Notes: generated by a model from the letters alone, not told the origin. A DNA stretch of 64,000 bases from Lentinula raphanica (GCA_027919835.1 JANVFP010000017.1:310001-374000), one strand, 5' to 3'; counted from the first letter of the stretch, positions 34,304 to 46,077 are shown. Program-made: numbers and translations.

Positions 34304-35254
34304 GCGCCCATAAGCGCCCAAAAATCGTTGCTATATGCCTATCATTGTATAACAATGTTGTATTGAAGGTGTGTTATATTTATTGATGAGATATTTGAGT
34401 GTAACAAGTGTAATTAGTGATAATACTGCTCTAATTATTTGATTGTGCAGTGTACATGTGAGTATTATATTGAATAATGAAGTGCAAGTATTGAGTATGT
34501 TAAAGTATATTATATGTAAGTTTTTAGTTGCTCAGTCTAATGTGTATAAGGAAATTAATATACTAAGAATGAAATTGAGTGATCCATCATCCAAGTTGAT
34601 CCAACTAAAGCATTATGGTGGGTAGCTACCCTCATGTAAAATATCTTGGGTAGCTACCCAATTCAAATTCTCCCATGGGTAGCTACCCAATTCAAACTCC
34701 TCCATGGGTAGCTACCCAAACAAAAATCAGCATTGATGGGGAACACATATTATCACTGTTCCAATTTTGTAAATTGTTAGGTGTATCAATTGTGTTGAGG
34801 ATAATATACAGTACTGCTGTGTTAAATTTTCAGATATTATAATGAGTGTGTTAAGTAGGTACCATGATTTACCTTGTAAGTAGGTAGCCACTCAGGAATG
34901 TGGGGTAGCTACCCTAATTGATTATTTAGAGTGGGTAGCTACCCAAATTAACTTTTAGAATGGGTAGCTACCCTGATCAACTTTCTCTAAAAGGGTAGCT
35001 ACCCTGATTCACCTTTTACAGAGGGTAGCTACCTGAATTTACTTTGTTAAAGTTTAGTAATTGTGATCAAGTACATCAAAGGCTCTAGCCTGTTTTATAA
35101 GATATGAGATGACTAATGTTACCAGAGTATTAGTAAACTAAACCTAACAATTTTTCAAAAACATAGGGTAGCTACCTCAAAAGGACCCCTGGCACCAGTG
35201 CTTTCTAGCTCTCCTAGGCTTGTAGACACTCTAAAGTAAGGGTCTTCAGCAAGT

Positions 35255-35560
35255 CAGGTGACCTGTGGGTACTTGCAGGTAAGATCCATGGGAATACCTG
35301 CAGGTTTTGTGACCCGCAGGTCCAGGAACCTGTATGCACAGGTCATGACAGGTCACAGATCAGACTTAGGAAATTATTTTATAGGGACAGGTCCAGGTAA
35401 TCTGCAGGTATACTTGGACCTGCAGGTCAGGTACCTGTGAGCACAGGTCAGCAACAGGTCACAGATCAGGATGTTGGAGACAAAATACCTGCAGGTCAGG
35501 TCACAGGTATGACCCATCTGGAAGCATTGCCGTGTTGGCAGATGCATTGTTGCAGGTAAC
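35255..35560. repeat. ACCTGCAGGT-rich subterminal region
   Basis: Multiple ACCTG/CAGGT motifs, several as full ACCTGCAGGT palindromes, with two larger units of CACAGGTCA...CAGGTCACAGATCAG about 110 bp apart. Non-coding. It lies between the putative hAT terminus and the hAT coding relic, so it is probably the subterminal region of that element. Confidence 0.65.
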
Positions 35561-35903
35561 GGTAAAGAGCTAGGGTGAGTGAGCATAATATTTGACTATA
35601 AACCAATGCTAGAAACTGACCTTGTCTTGAACTCCATACTCATCTAGAGTTTCTATGAGTGCCTTGGCCATGTTTTCCGCTGAATGGGAGCATGGGAGCT
35701 TGACAAAATTTAATAGAATTTCAGAAAGCTCTTCAGTCTCGTTGTTCCTGCGTTTGCAGAGTATTTTGGCAATAATACTCATGAATGCCTTGTGATTAGG
35801 TGACGTCCAGCAATCTAGCTCAATGGGCAGCAAATATTCATATTTCTGAAGCGCTCGGTGAGTCGTTCAGTTTCATCTTGGGTTGTCTGAGTGCTCACCT
35901 GTA

Positions 35904-36127
35904 CATCAGCAAAACTGACCTGGTGCCTAGGCTGCCTAGAGATACCCCCCAAAACCTCAGCAGTCTGAAAACTTTGAATTTGCCTGAAAAAGCCTGAGCA
36001 AGCCTGAGTTTGCCTGGAAAAGCCTGGGCAAGCCTAAGTTTGCCTCAGATTTCTTTGGGTGCTTTGGGAGAGCCTAGGTTTTGGGGGTATCTCTGGGTTA
36101 CCTGGGCCAAGGGTACTTTTCCTGATG
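35904..36127. mobile_element. CATCAGCAAAA-type MITE in hAT relic (224 bp)
   Basis: CATCAGCAAAACTGACCTGG...TACTTTTCCTGATG flanked by TA/TA. Its removal with one TA restores AAGGAGTTACAG followed by the donor GTGAGC of the hAT gene. Nearly identical to 18502-18726. Confidence 0.9.
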
Positions 36128-36873
36128 TAACTCCTTGGCCAGACTTTCTTTTGCAGCCACATATAATTTCCTCACATCTCTTGCAATGGTCTTCTCACTT
36201 GGCACATACTGGCTTGGGTGTCCTTCTTCTGGCAGCAGCTTGTGCTTGATCCAGGGTACTCTCTTTGATTGCTGCAAGAGCATCTTCACCATGACATCTC
36301 TTTACATGGTTGCACATGTTCCCTATATTAATTGTGAGTTCTACATGTTTGCTCAACTCAACAAGGCTGACCTACCTGTAGATCCCTGGTCTCCTGTCTG
36401 CACACCAAGTTGTTGTATCTTCTTGCTGCATTGTATACATTGATACACGAGGTATCTTGGCTTGTTGTTCTTTGCAAATTCAACCTCTGGCTCTTCGTGG
36501 AAGAATGCGTATACGGGGGATTTTCGTTTCTTCAAGTCTTTTTCTACCAGATTAGGTGAGTGCAGTGCCTCTGTTGTGTATGGGACCACTGACTTATTTG
36601 AGCTACAGCTGCCTCCTTCGCCTCTTTCACTTGCTTGGTCATGTCCACAACATCATTGTTGTCATTGTTGTTGTCATTCTGCCAACCCATACTTGCTGCT
36701 GATTCATGTTGTTCCTCCTCAGTGTTTGACCATACGGTCCTTGTCCTTTTCGTTCACTTTTTTGGCTTTTTGTTGCATTTGTGTCAGATGCTGGCTTGCT
36801 TCATTTGGGCATGTTCTGTAGCCCTCGTAGTCACTGTAGCTGAGTTGTACAAATTTTTTAATGATTTTCAACA

Positions 36874-37050
36874 CATCAGGAAAAAGTCTTTCACCTCAAA
36901 GTAACCTGAAGTTAACTGGGGTATAGGCTTTTACTTGGGTTACCCAAGTCACTCAAGTAGACTTGAGTCAACCTGAGTGACGTAGAGTAACTTGAAGATT
37001 GAGCTTATACTTAAGTTGATTCAGTTTGATTCAGCATACTTGAGTTGTAC
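36874..37050. repeat. CATCAGGAAAAA start followed by ACTTGAGT inverted motifs
   Basis: Begins CATCAGGAAAAAG like the MITEs but has a different interior: TTACTTGGGTTACCCAAGT, CACTCAAGTAGACTTGAGT and GTTGATTCAGTTTGATTCAG. No matching right end is found. Possibly a truncated relative. Confidence 0.4.
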
Positions 37051-37069
37051 AGAAGAAGTCCAATAATTA

Positions 37070-40000
37070 TTACTCTCTGTATAATGTCTTGTAAGTATAT
37101 AAACTACTCCAATTATTAACTAGAAAATGTGTCGCATGATCAAGAACATTAGAGGAAGTCCATATAGTATGTTTGGAACTATTTCTATCATGCCTAGGGA
37201 TAAGCATACAGCTTTGGCATATATTGGACAAAGGAATAATAGACCAAGGAACAATACCATCTATCAAAGGTAATTTATGGACACAGGCCATGTTGTGAGT
37301 ACTTTGGTCCACAAGAGTTTGTGTAGGAGGACTATACCATTCTATATATGCTAAAACAGTAGAAGGCCACCACGTAGGTGATGGACCTTTGTGGGAGCCT
37401 ATAAGGCTAAGTTGAGAAGGTAAACGAAAAAGAATTTTGACTCTACCAATTCTGGTACCAGAGAAGCTTGTAGCTTCAGCTGAATCTCCTGTAAGAACTA
37501 CCACAGTATCAAACCTACCACCTTTCAATGGGCTAGCCTTGACTACATCCATAAGAGTACTGTCTTCATCCAAAGTTTCTGGGGAGAACTTGAAAGAGTA
37601 GTAGACGTCCAAATGATTGAAAGGCAATTGCTTGTATAGACTATCTTCCACATCTCTTCGATTAGAACCTGGCTTCAGCATAGCCAAGTAACGCTTGAGA
37701 TTAGAAGAGAAAAAAGGAACCCGATGGCCCTCCTCTATGGAAGATAGTGTTTTATTTGGAGCAGTGGGTTCTTTAGGTAGGAAGAGACGCAGATTTGAAG
37801 CCTCAGATGAGTCCATAGGGAGAGAAGAAGTAGTAGAGTCCAAAGAGGAATTCTGGAAGCGTTGGCGCTCCAATATCCAGGATAATTCCTTGTTAAAGGA
37901 CTGGACATTCTCATGTCGAGCCAACCATTTCGTCATTTGAGGAAATTCATCCCTTTTGTTGGATGCCCTCCATCCTTTTTTAGCAAAATCAATGTGAAGA
38001 CGCTCAAACATCTCCATATTGTAGTTATCTGTACAACCAAAAAAGCGTATCATCTCAACATAATGTTGAAGGGAATGGAATTTGGGAATATTGAGATCAT
38101 CGTGAACAGAAAGATTGATAAATGATGCTTTCTTGGTGTGCCAGAAATTGAGAGAGTCTGTCATGTAGGATAGAGTATCCTCGTCGTGGGTAGTGTATTG
38201 AGCTAAGTAGATAAAATCTAGAATAGCTCTCACAGCAGTAAGAGCGTTCCTTGGCATATCTGATCCCACTAGGCATCCTAAAAGGATCTTTCCCATGTTT
38301 TTACGCTCAGATCCAGATATTTGGGAAAGAGCTGATATGCCATTTTTGAAATGACGAACGCCGTAAGAAGGAGGAAAGCAACGTATTCGGTGATTTAACT
38401 CGTGGTTTCCTAGAATATCCTGACACCAAGAGATAAGGTGTTTGAGAACCCCTTGGTATAGTTGATGTAGAACGTCTGGTGTTATACTGAAGTGTATATC
38501 TGTAAAGGGAAGATCATCCCAAAAAGGACGGTAAACGTAGCCAGATACCTCCTTTTCCATACAGAAGGCAAAATACTGGGAGGAAGAAGAAGTTGAGCTA
38601 CGAGCTTCAGCCATGACTTCCAGGGTCCACTCCTTTGTTCTCTTGGAAAAGCGATCTGGACTACTCAGGTCTGCAGCAGTTACCTGACACTTGGGACAGG
38701 TTCCGTACTTTGAACAAGTCACTAGACATTGTTCTGGAAAGTCTGCCACGTAGCTGGCAAGGATAGGATGCACTAGCCTAACTGTTCCATCTCCACTCGC
38801 CAGCTCAACACCTAGTCTTCCAGCTTTCTGCAAAGGAGAAAAGATAATTCTCATAGCTTCGTGGAAAAGACGTTGATAACGTGAGCTGAGTTCTCTTTTG
38901 GGTAGAACGTCCTTGGCCATTTTGTCTACAGGCAGATAAGTGAGAAGAATACAAGCTTGCTGTGAAGGTTTTCTACGTAGAGCTTTTGGTATATTGCCTA
39001 GAGTGAGATATACGGGATAGGCCTGCTTGCTACCGGAAAATTGAGTAAGCTGAGTTTTATCCGTCGCGATTATAAGAGGAGCTATTGTGGCACCCTCAGG
39101 CAGGAGTTTCTGCAGTTCCAGTCAAATGAAGTTAAGAGAGAAGAGATTCCTAGATCAACTCACCTGGGTAAACTGCCACCATTTTCCCTCCCACATTTTG
39201 GAATAAACCCTCTTCTTCTTCTCTTTATCCTGAAAAATCTTCTTCGGCTTATATACCAGATGGTCTGCAAGGGCAGGATCTCCCCACAAGCTTTGAACAC
39301 ACTCCAGGATATCCCTATGGCGAAGAATGAAGTCATCGTCAGGTTGATCCTTGAATCGCAGCTTCTTCACTTTCCACTCTCCTGCTCTTGGCCTGAGGGC
39401 GTCTATTTTCTTGTGAAGTCCTGCGATATTGGTATAGGATAGACCTAGTTTATCTGTAACCTAGACAAATATTTTCAGGGTAAGAGAGAGAGCGAATAGA
39501 GAGGTTTTCCTTTGACTTACACCAGGAATAGACAACAGGCGATCCAGAGATTTGTGGCCTATACCATCTTTTACAACCCATTCAGCAACTCTCCAGTCCA
39601 TTTCAGAGGCAAAGGGGGCAAAAGCAGTGTCTGGAAGAGGAGAAGAACCATCCATAGGGTGATCGACATCCAGATTATGGGCCAGTCTCCAGCGTGTTTC
39701 TAAAGAAGAATCTATACGAATAACCTTTCCTGCTTGTGGGTCTTCCTCTACAACTGTATCCAATTAATCTTCATCATCATCCAATGTTCTGAGCTTGGCA
39801 CCTAGTTGTCTTTCTAGAAGGGAGTGGCGAGAGGCCAAAGTGTTGGGTCCAAGTCCTGCTTCTCCTATGTCCAGCTGGTGATCTACTGCCACAAAGTGGA
39901 AAAGATCGTTCTCCTCCTCTAACTCCTGTAATAGATCAGCAGTCTCCTCTGGGAGAAGCAGATCCTCCTCTTCCCTTGCCATAGCCTCCTTTTCTAGCCA

Positions 40001-40138
40001 TTCTGTCTGAAGAACATTATCTAGAGCAGCAGTCTTCTCATAGTTTCTGAACCAATGGCAGCTTTTAGCTTGAGAGAGATGCATGTTGAGAGATTCTTGA
40101 GTGTTGAACACTCTGCCACAGTTCGCAGGACACTCCAT
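37070..40138 (-). pseudogene. Plavaka (EnSpm/CACTA) transposase, one in-frame stop
   Basis: Exons 40138-39521, 39460-39164 and 39109-37070. N-terminal finger CPANCGRVFNTQESLNMH. Then a single in-frame TAA at 39766-39764 between DDDED and LDTVVEEDPQ. Exon 2 has WKVKKLRF and MWEGKWWQ. Exon 3 has KLLPEGATIAPLIIATDKTQ (first catalytic Asp), KTQLTQFSGSKQAYPVYLT, CPKC, TPDVLHQLYQGVLKHLI (second Asp region) and NYNMEMFERLHIDFAKKGWR (Glu region), then a C-terminal domain to RE-stop. These are hallmarks of basidiomycete Plavaka transposases. Apart from the TAA, about 980 codons look complete, so the inactivation is recent. Terminal repeats were not found nearby. Confidence 0.88.
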
Positions 40139-40377
40139 GAAAAATCAGATAAAGAGAAGATACGAAGAAGATATGCTTAGTAAGCTACTGGGCTCAGTAG
40201 TTTAATGCCCGTCTAACGCCCATCTTATGGCTCTTTTACTTCTCCCTCTTTTAGTCCACCCTCACTTAAGTCTTAAGGTGTTTGGTTTATCTAGATCAAG
40301 TGAAGGAAGTAAGCAGCAGCTGTGGAGCAGTGAATACAGAACCTACCGTCGAGGCCAATCGATTGTCAACGCTTCTT

Positions 40378-41016
40378 TCAAATACATAAGACCTCACCGG
40401 TCAATGTAGCTAAGGCCACAACAGCAACTGCTGTAAAGGTACCAGCAACAGAAGAAACAGCGGCAGTTTCTTCAGGAGAGGCTGTGGTAGGGAGAAACAC
40501 CGCACGGAAGTTGATGTTCCATGGGCAATAGCGATGCTGGTTGTCGTCGCAGGCACAACTGGGGAGGCCAACGGGGATGAAACAGATAGCGTTGTTTGCA
40601 GCGTTGTTCATCAGGAAAAATATTCTCATCTCTAGAGTCCCCAGAGATTCCCCTCAATTCCTAGGTAGTCTCAGAGAGCCTAGAGTATCTGAGTTCTTTG
40701 AGGCTTCTAAAAATTCTCTGGGTGCTTTCTGGTGCTTTCTGGTGCTTTCAGATGCTTTCAGGATCTTTCAGGATCTCTAGGATGTTTTTTGATCTTTCAA
40801 AGCTCACAAAAATCTCTGAGCAGCCTAGGAATTGGGGGGTATCTCTGGGGACTCTAGAGATCAGAATATTTTTCCTAATGTTTACAGCAATGTCCGCGAA
40901 ACATGAAGAGGGTAATGAACATGTGATTGTGGAGGAAGAGGGGAAAGTAGAGAACCCAGGCATCATTGAGGAAGGTACAATTGTGAACGGCGGCTGGGCT
41001 GACCGAGGAAGTTTGT
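40378..41016 (-). pseudogene. Cys-rich membrane or secreted-type protein fragment
   Basis: Excising the MITE 40609-40880 with one AA (minus strand) joins CSLPSSCFADIAV to NNAANNAICFIPVGLPSCAC in one frame, followed by DDNQHRYCPWNINFR and a hydrophobic Ala/Val/Thr stretch (VAGTFTAVAVVALATLTG) compatible with a GPI-anchor or membrane segment. A donor-like GTGAGG follows. The 5' side is cut at 41016 by the palindromic element. Cys spacing resembles small fungal surface proteins, but no family is asserted. Confidence 0.5.
40609..40880. mobile_element. CATCAGGAAAAA MITE (272 bp)
   Basis: CATCAGGAAAAATATTCTCA...AATATTTTTCCTAATG flanked by TT/TT. The interior includes tandem TGGTGCTTTC units. Related to the half copy at 62473-62595. 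Confidence 0.9.
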
Positions 41017-41873
41017 CAGCTGATACTGTAAAACTTTTGTAAAAAATACTGATAAGTTATCGGGTACCTATTGCAAATAGTTGTGATAACCCGGAGGGGG
41101 TCCCGGAAATGGCCCCGGGGGTGGTCATGCCTGTCACCACTTGTCACATATGGCTTATATTTACTGTTTTGGGTAATTAATAATCATCCAGATATTAAAT
41201 AAGCAGTACATTTTCAAAAAAGCCCAAAAATTCATAAAAATTCATAAAAAACCTAAAATGGCCTGATTAGGTCAGATCAGGATATGTAAGCAAATGACCT
41301 CATATGATAAAAAATGATGTAGGGCCAATCTAGGTACTAAAAATAGCCCAAAAAATCACTAAAAATACAAAAAATATTTAGGGATGGTATAGAGCCTATT
41401 GCAGGCCCAGGCACATCAAAATTACCAAAAAGGAAAAATTGATCATGATCTTATCTCGTAGCAAAGAATCTGAAAAAAATCCTAAAAATAGTCAAAAAAT
41501 TCAGGGGTGCCTTGTTGGCCCTGAAAATGCAAAATAAAAAAAATACGCAACAAGTGTAAAAATTTTCATCACTCCAAATTATTCCAAATCCACTATACAG
41601 TCAGTATATATGATGTATATGCTATATTTAGCATCCTAGTACCTTTATTGGGCTAAAAATAGAACTTGATTCATCTGATAGCAAAAAATCTGAAAAAATC
41701 ATTCAAAATACTCAAAAATTCAGGGGTGCCTTATTGGCCCTGAAAATCAGTTGACAATGAAAATACTCAAAACAGTATTATCAGTCACTATACTTAACAC
41801 ACTTAACAGTTAAAAAGTCGGAACAATGTTACTCTATATACATAACACACTTATAACAATGAGTTTTGGGCGC

Positions 41874-42077
41874 TTATTTGGTGTTTTTGAGTCGAAATTC
41901 ATTGATAGCACACTCAATAATTTTTGTGTGGGCTCTATATTGTGTCAGGATGTTGTCTATATCATATTCATCTAGATATAATTCAGAAAACTCGAAATTA
42001 CAACCTGTGTGGCTAGCTATACTACGATCTTTTGTGATATAACACTGTTTTATATGAATGACAGTGCATACACCCAT
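41874..42077 (-). CDS. 67-codon core frame, B2 left arm (intact)
   Basis: MGVCTVIHIKQCYITKDRS..., then DIDNILTQYRAHTKIIECAI and NEFRLKNTK, stop. Same length and register as the family A frames, which differ at roughly 40 percent of residues by eye, with no insertions or deletions. No domain is recognised. Confidence 0.4.
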   Translation of the reverse strand: MGVCTVIHIKQCYITKDRSIASHTGCNFEFSELYLDEYDIDNILTQYRAHTKIIECAINEFRLKNTK

Positions 42078-42355
42078 GTTATGAAGTCAAATTGCTGCTA
42101 GGTCATGAAAAGAGTCATCCTACAACCTATTCTATGCTAACTCTATGTGATACAGCCAAGAGATCTGTAATGGGGGTCATTGAATATGACATCTATTCTT
42201 ACATGTAAGTGTAGACATCTATGGTGTACATGAAACATGTACATGTGTATCGCAGTGTCCAACCTTTATGATAGCTATTTGAATCATGTACAGACACTGC
42301 CAGTAGATTGTAGGAGTGCTTTCCTCATGAACTAGCATCAGTATACTTACACTAC

Positions 42356-42559
42356 ATGGACATATGCATTGGCATTTACATAAAACACGATTATATCACA
42401 CAAGATCACAGTATAGCTAGCCACACAGGTTGTAATTTCGAGTTCTCTGAATTATATCTAGAGGAATCTGATATAGACAACATCCTGACACAATATAGAG
42501 CCCACACAAAAATTATTGAGTGTGCTATTAATGAATTTCGACTCAAAAACACCAAATAA
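42356..42559 (+). CDS. 67-codon core frame, B2 right arm (intact)
   Basis: MDICIGIYIKHDYITQDHS..., ending INEFRLKNTK, stop; divergent from 41874-42077 across the loop. Confidence 0.4.
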   Translation: MDICIGIYIKHDYITQDHSIASHTGCNFEFSELYLEESDIDNILTQYRAHTKIIECAINEFRLKNTK

Positions 42560-42733
42560 GCGCCCATAAGCGCCCAAAACTCGTTGTTATAAGTGTGTTA
42601 TAGTATAACAATGAGTGTGTTATGTATATCAAGTAATATTGTTCCGACTTTTTGACTGTTAAGTGTGTTAAGTATAGTAACTGATAACACTGTTTTGAGT
42701 ATTTATTGTCAACTGTGTTAGACATAATACATA

Positions 42734-43289
42734 CTATGGTTGTTAGGGATCATTCCCTACTTTGAAAATCACCAATAACACTTGAGCTACTCACCTGTTC
42801 TAAAATCTAAGTACACAGTCCAATTCATAGGGTAAATAAACCTATAAAGCATGATCATTGTCTTTTTTGTGGCACTTGTTCAAATGTCAGACAACATTTG
42901 AGAAAAAACAGGGATCATGGACTCCCACGTTTTGCCAACAATTATTCACTTGTGCAAGATGCAAAACACCACAGATTGATTTGGAAATTTTTATAGTCAT
43001 TCTTGAAGACCATCTGAGCATGCCCATGTAACTTTTTCCTGGGTCGGTACCTAATTTGCACTGTTCTTGGCATGTTACTACCAAATCACAGTGAGATCAT
43101 ACGGAAATATGAAGTTTTATATCTATTCTGTAAGAAATTCCTTCCTAATGGTTAAATACATCGAAAGCACACTACATCAGTGAGATATACTGCAATTTGC
43201 AAAGGCTCTGAGTTACTTGAACGCTCAAAATTGAGCATTTTTCAGGGACGGAATGATCCCTGTGTGGGAATGATTCCTAACAACCATAG
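42734..43289. mobile_element. TA-flanked element nested in B2 (556 bp)
   Basis: Perfect inverted ends CTATGGTTGTTAGG...CCTAACAACCATAG with TA on both sides; GGATCATTCC and its complement lie just inside. Non-coding; Tc1/mariner-type MITE by target site. Confidence 0.85.
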
Positions 43290-43551
43290 TATCACTACTG
43301 TTCTGAGTTTTAGTATGTTAGGTGTGATAAGTACCAAGTGTACTGAACATATTGAGCAATAAAAATTGTTCTGAGTGTTCAAGGGTACTAGGTGTGCTAA
43401 AAATATCATGTACATCATATTTACTCAATGTTGTCAGTTTGGTGTGATTCTTGAGTGATATAAGCTATTCTGAGTGATTGAGGGTGCTAGAGGTGCTAGA
43501 AATAGCATATACATCATATATTCTAACTGTATAGTGGATTTGGTATGATTT

Positions 43552-43677
43552 GGTGTCAGGAATTGAACCACTTATATAGTGCTGGGAACAATACCAGAGT
43601 GACCTGGTATTGTGGTCTTTTGGCCCAGTTGGATTATTGGCACTCATTCCCAGCATGTCAGTTCTTCACATTTGGAG
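43552..43677. mobile_element. Short insertion in the B2 right arm
   Basis: About 120 bp (TGTCAGGAATTGAACCACTT...) interrupt the sequence ATTTGGAGT(A/G)A that is continuous in other family B copies. ATTTGG occurs on both sides. No clear inverted repeat. Confidence 0.5.
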
Positions 43678-44237
43678 TGATAAAATTTTTTACACTTGTC
43701 GCGTATTTTTTTATATTTTGCATTTTCAGGGCCAATGAGGCACCCCTGAATTTTTTGACTATTTTTATGATTTTTTCAGATTTTTTGCTACTAGATGACA
43801 TCATGATCCAATTTTTCCTTTTTTCGGTAATTTTGATGTGCCTGGACCTGCAATAGGCTCTCTACCATCCCTAAATATTTTTAGCATTTTGAGTGATTCT
43901 TTGGCTATTTTTTAGTACCTAGATTCACTCTACATCATTTTTGATCATATGAGGTCATTTGCTTACATACCCTGATCTGACCTAAATCTGGCTTTTTTAG
44001 GATTTTTTAGATTTGTTATGAATTTTCGGGTTTTTTTGAAAATGTACTGCTTATTTAATATCTGGATAATTATTAATTACCCAGAACAGTAAATGTAGGC
44101 CCCATGTGACAGGTGGTGACAGGCATGACCACCCCCCGGAGCCATTTCCGGAGCCCCCTCCGAGTTATTGCAGGTTTTTTCAAACGTTCCTTGAAAACTC
44201 ATTGGTACTTTTTACAAAAGCTTCACAGTATCCTGTG

Positions 44238-44502
44238 CTTTTTAGTAAGAATACTGCTGCTGCTGGTTCTTACCAAAATACTGAAGATTGGATCAGAGAT
44301 GATGTTGCTCAGTGCCTTTTGCAGCTTGATGATCCTTTCCTTTGATTATCAAGCATGACCACCTTCATTTACATTTATACCTTATTATCTGTTTAATTCT
44401 GTCGGTCTTTTTCTTTAGTTATCATTGATCATTCATCAAGTATGATCACAACTACATTCATTAAATACCCATACTATATCATCTGTTTAATTACCGTTGT
44501 TG
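44238..44502. other. Gap between element end and Harbinger relic
   Basis: Contains repeated T-rich phrases (TTATC.TCTGTTTAAT twice) and no supported gene. Confidence 0.3.
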
Positions 44503-46077
44503 TTAATCAAGAGCTTCTGCTTGAATAGCTTCACCACTATCATCAACATCAATATCCATTCGCTCTTCCAGTACCAGCAAGTAATGCCTCCACATTGCAT
44601 CTGCAATCTGATCCTGCAAACTCTCAGCTCTACGTTTCTCTGCAACTGAAATTCTTTCACTAGTCACCAGCCGTCCAAAGTCAATCTCCTGATCACGTCG
44701 CATTCCTGGCTGCAAATCGGTGCAAGGAGCTAATATTTGCCTTTCTTCATCATATTCATAAGTACTGATATCATTGACATCATGCTGTACTATGAAATTG
44801 TGAAGTGCAGCAAGAGTTGGTGGAATCCGAGCTTGGACCGACATTTTGAAATGAGGTGGACGAACCAAGATTGCCCATCACTTCTTCAGTACACCAAAGA
44901 CACACTCAACAATATTTCGGGCTGAAGCATGGCGAAGGGTATACAACTCTTTTGCATTGGCTGGTCTATCAATGAATAAATAAAATCAGTATCAAACTGT
45001 GAATTTTGTTTACTTACTGCATATGAGATCGACCCCATTCTGCAAGATGGTAGTGAACATTCCTATAAGAAACAAGGAGTGCATCACAGATACCAAACCC
45101 TGCATCTACTAAATAATGGCGTCCATCAGGAATCAGAAAGTCCTTCATACGTGCTTTGCTGTACAATGTAGCATCAGCAGCACATCCATCCCATCCACTA
45201 ATAAAATACTGGAAACACATATCCATAGATACCACAGCCAGACAGTTCTGGGAAATACCTCCTTTGCGATTGTGAGCCAAATGTATATCAGTCGCAGAGG
45301 GAATGCAATTGATGTGAGTGCCATCAATAGCACCAAGAACACTATCAAAGAAAGGGGACCACTTTGGCTCATCCTGAATCCTATCGCGCACAGGAGACTC
45401 CACTGTTGGTGGTTTCACCCAGCGGTTATAGAATTCAGGTGAAGAAAGGGTGAATAGAATGACCCGGAAGTGGCTTGCAAACTTGATTAATTACTCATGA
45501 AATTCAAAGCAATTGATGAACATACATGGATATTGTGGTTCCTGTATGCTGAAAGCATTCTCCAACATAGTGTACACTCAATCCTGTCCAGATGAGATAA
45601 AGAAAGATAGCAAAAGATTCTTCAAGAGTGATAGCTTGAGTATCATCACATCCTAGAAGACGAAGTTTGAGACATAGAGCCCAAAATACATGATGACGGA
45701 CACCCAGTTCCATGTGGATGCAGTCAGGATGTCCCTTGAGCAGCTCCTGCAGCCAAGCATGACCTGAGAGTGCTGAATTGTGGTATTCAACTTTGGCATA
45801 GTAAGGTGATGTGTACACAGCTATACCATAATTGATATAGCATAGGACAGTCACTACTATAGCAGCCACAGTCTGTTTCTTCTTTTCGGGGGTCATTTGA
45901 GGGGTCATTTGAGGGGGCATTGTTGATGTAGAGCTCAAAAACACTTATTTCATTCACTATCACTAAGATCAAAGCGCTCAGCACTGTTGCCGGATTAGGA
46001 TCACATGGCATGTCATTGGTAACATCGCGCTTTACTCTATATAGTAATTTGGAGAAATCTCGGGTGAAAAAATCCAT
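44503..46077 (-). pseudogene. PIF/Harbinger-type DDE transposase, one stop
   Basis: Exons join as follows. The first, about 45944-45488, has LSGHAWLQELLKGHPDCIHM, ELGVRHHVF and ITLEESFAIFLYLIWTGLS. A 52-bp intron follows. The second has LSSPEFYNRWVKPP, VLGAIDGTHINCIP (first Asp), HNRKGGISQNCLAVV, and GWDGCAADATLYSKA (second Asp). After a second intron come ARNIVECVFGVLKK (Glu), then TGA in place of Arg, and WAILVRPPHF to a stop at 44503. The DDE order and GAIDGTHI are typical of DDE_Tnp_4. The single TGA fits CGA-to-TGA deamination. An N-terminal frame from 46077 (MDFFTRDFSKLLYRV) may be an earlier exon or shared repeat. No MADF/Myb partner is seen. Confidence 0.83.

Larger units (their letters stand above)
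32498..35196. mobile_element. Palindromic element with GGGTAGCTACCC motifs (A1)
   Basis: Left end CACTTCAGGCACCCACCAAA then CAGGCCTTCTTAGGCC. The arms mirror each other (33296-33478 and 34443-34625 translate almost identically) around a non-palindromic loop at about 33840-34085. GGGTAGCTACC motifs recur about ten times per arm in two clusters, one outer and one beside the inner module. The right arm stops at GGACCCCTGGCACC, about 190 bp short of the terminus seen in A2, where CAGTGCTTTCTAG begins at 35197. The left insertion cut the gene ending at 30108. Confidence 0.88.
35197..36592 (-). pseudogene. hAT transposase relic with BED zinc finger
   Basis: The minus strand starts about 36589 with SPVYAFFHEEPEVEFAKNNK and CIQCSKK. 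After an intron (GTAGGT...ATAG) comes GNMCNHVKRCHGEDAL, completing a BED-type Cys2-His2 finger. Next, partly in another frame, are SQYVPSEKTIARDVRKLYVA and AKESLAKEL. Then a 224-bp MITE (35904-36127) and, after an intron, LDCWTSPNHKAFMSI with the first catalytic Asp of the RNase H-like fold, ending near 35609 with GVQDK and a donor. The catalytic C-terminal half and dimerisation region are missing. The flank at 35197 reads CAGTGCTTTCTAG, a plausible hAT terminus; between them lies an ACCTGCAGGT-rich stretch. Confidence 0.75.
41017..44237. mobile_element. Palindromic foldback element, family B copy 2
   Basis: Left end CAGCTGATACTGTAAAAC, right end (inward) CACAGGATACTGTGAAGC. The arms are more diverged than in copy 1 and surround a loop at about 42090-42345. 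The right subterminal 110 bp is the variant shared with 7527-7637. The flanks (AGTTTGT / CTTTTTA) do not match, so the copy is recombined or old. Nested insertions: 42734-43289 and about 43552-43677. Confidence 0.85.

Noticed and set aside
36462..36904. Plus-strand membrane-like frames
   Set aside because: Antisense to the hAT BED-finger exons.
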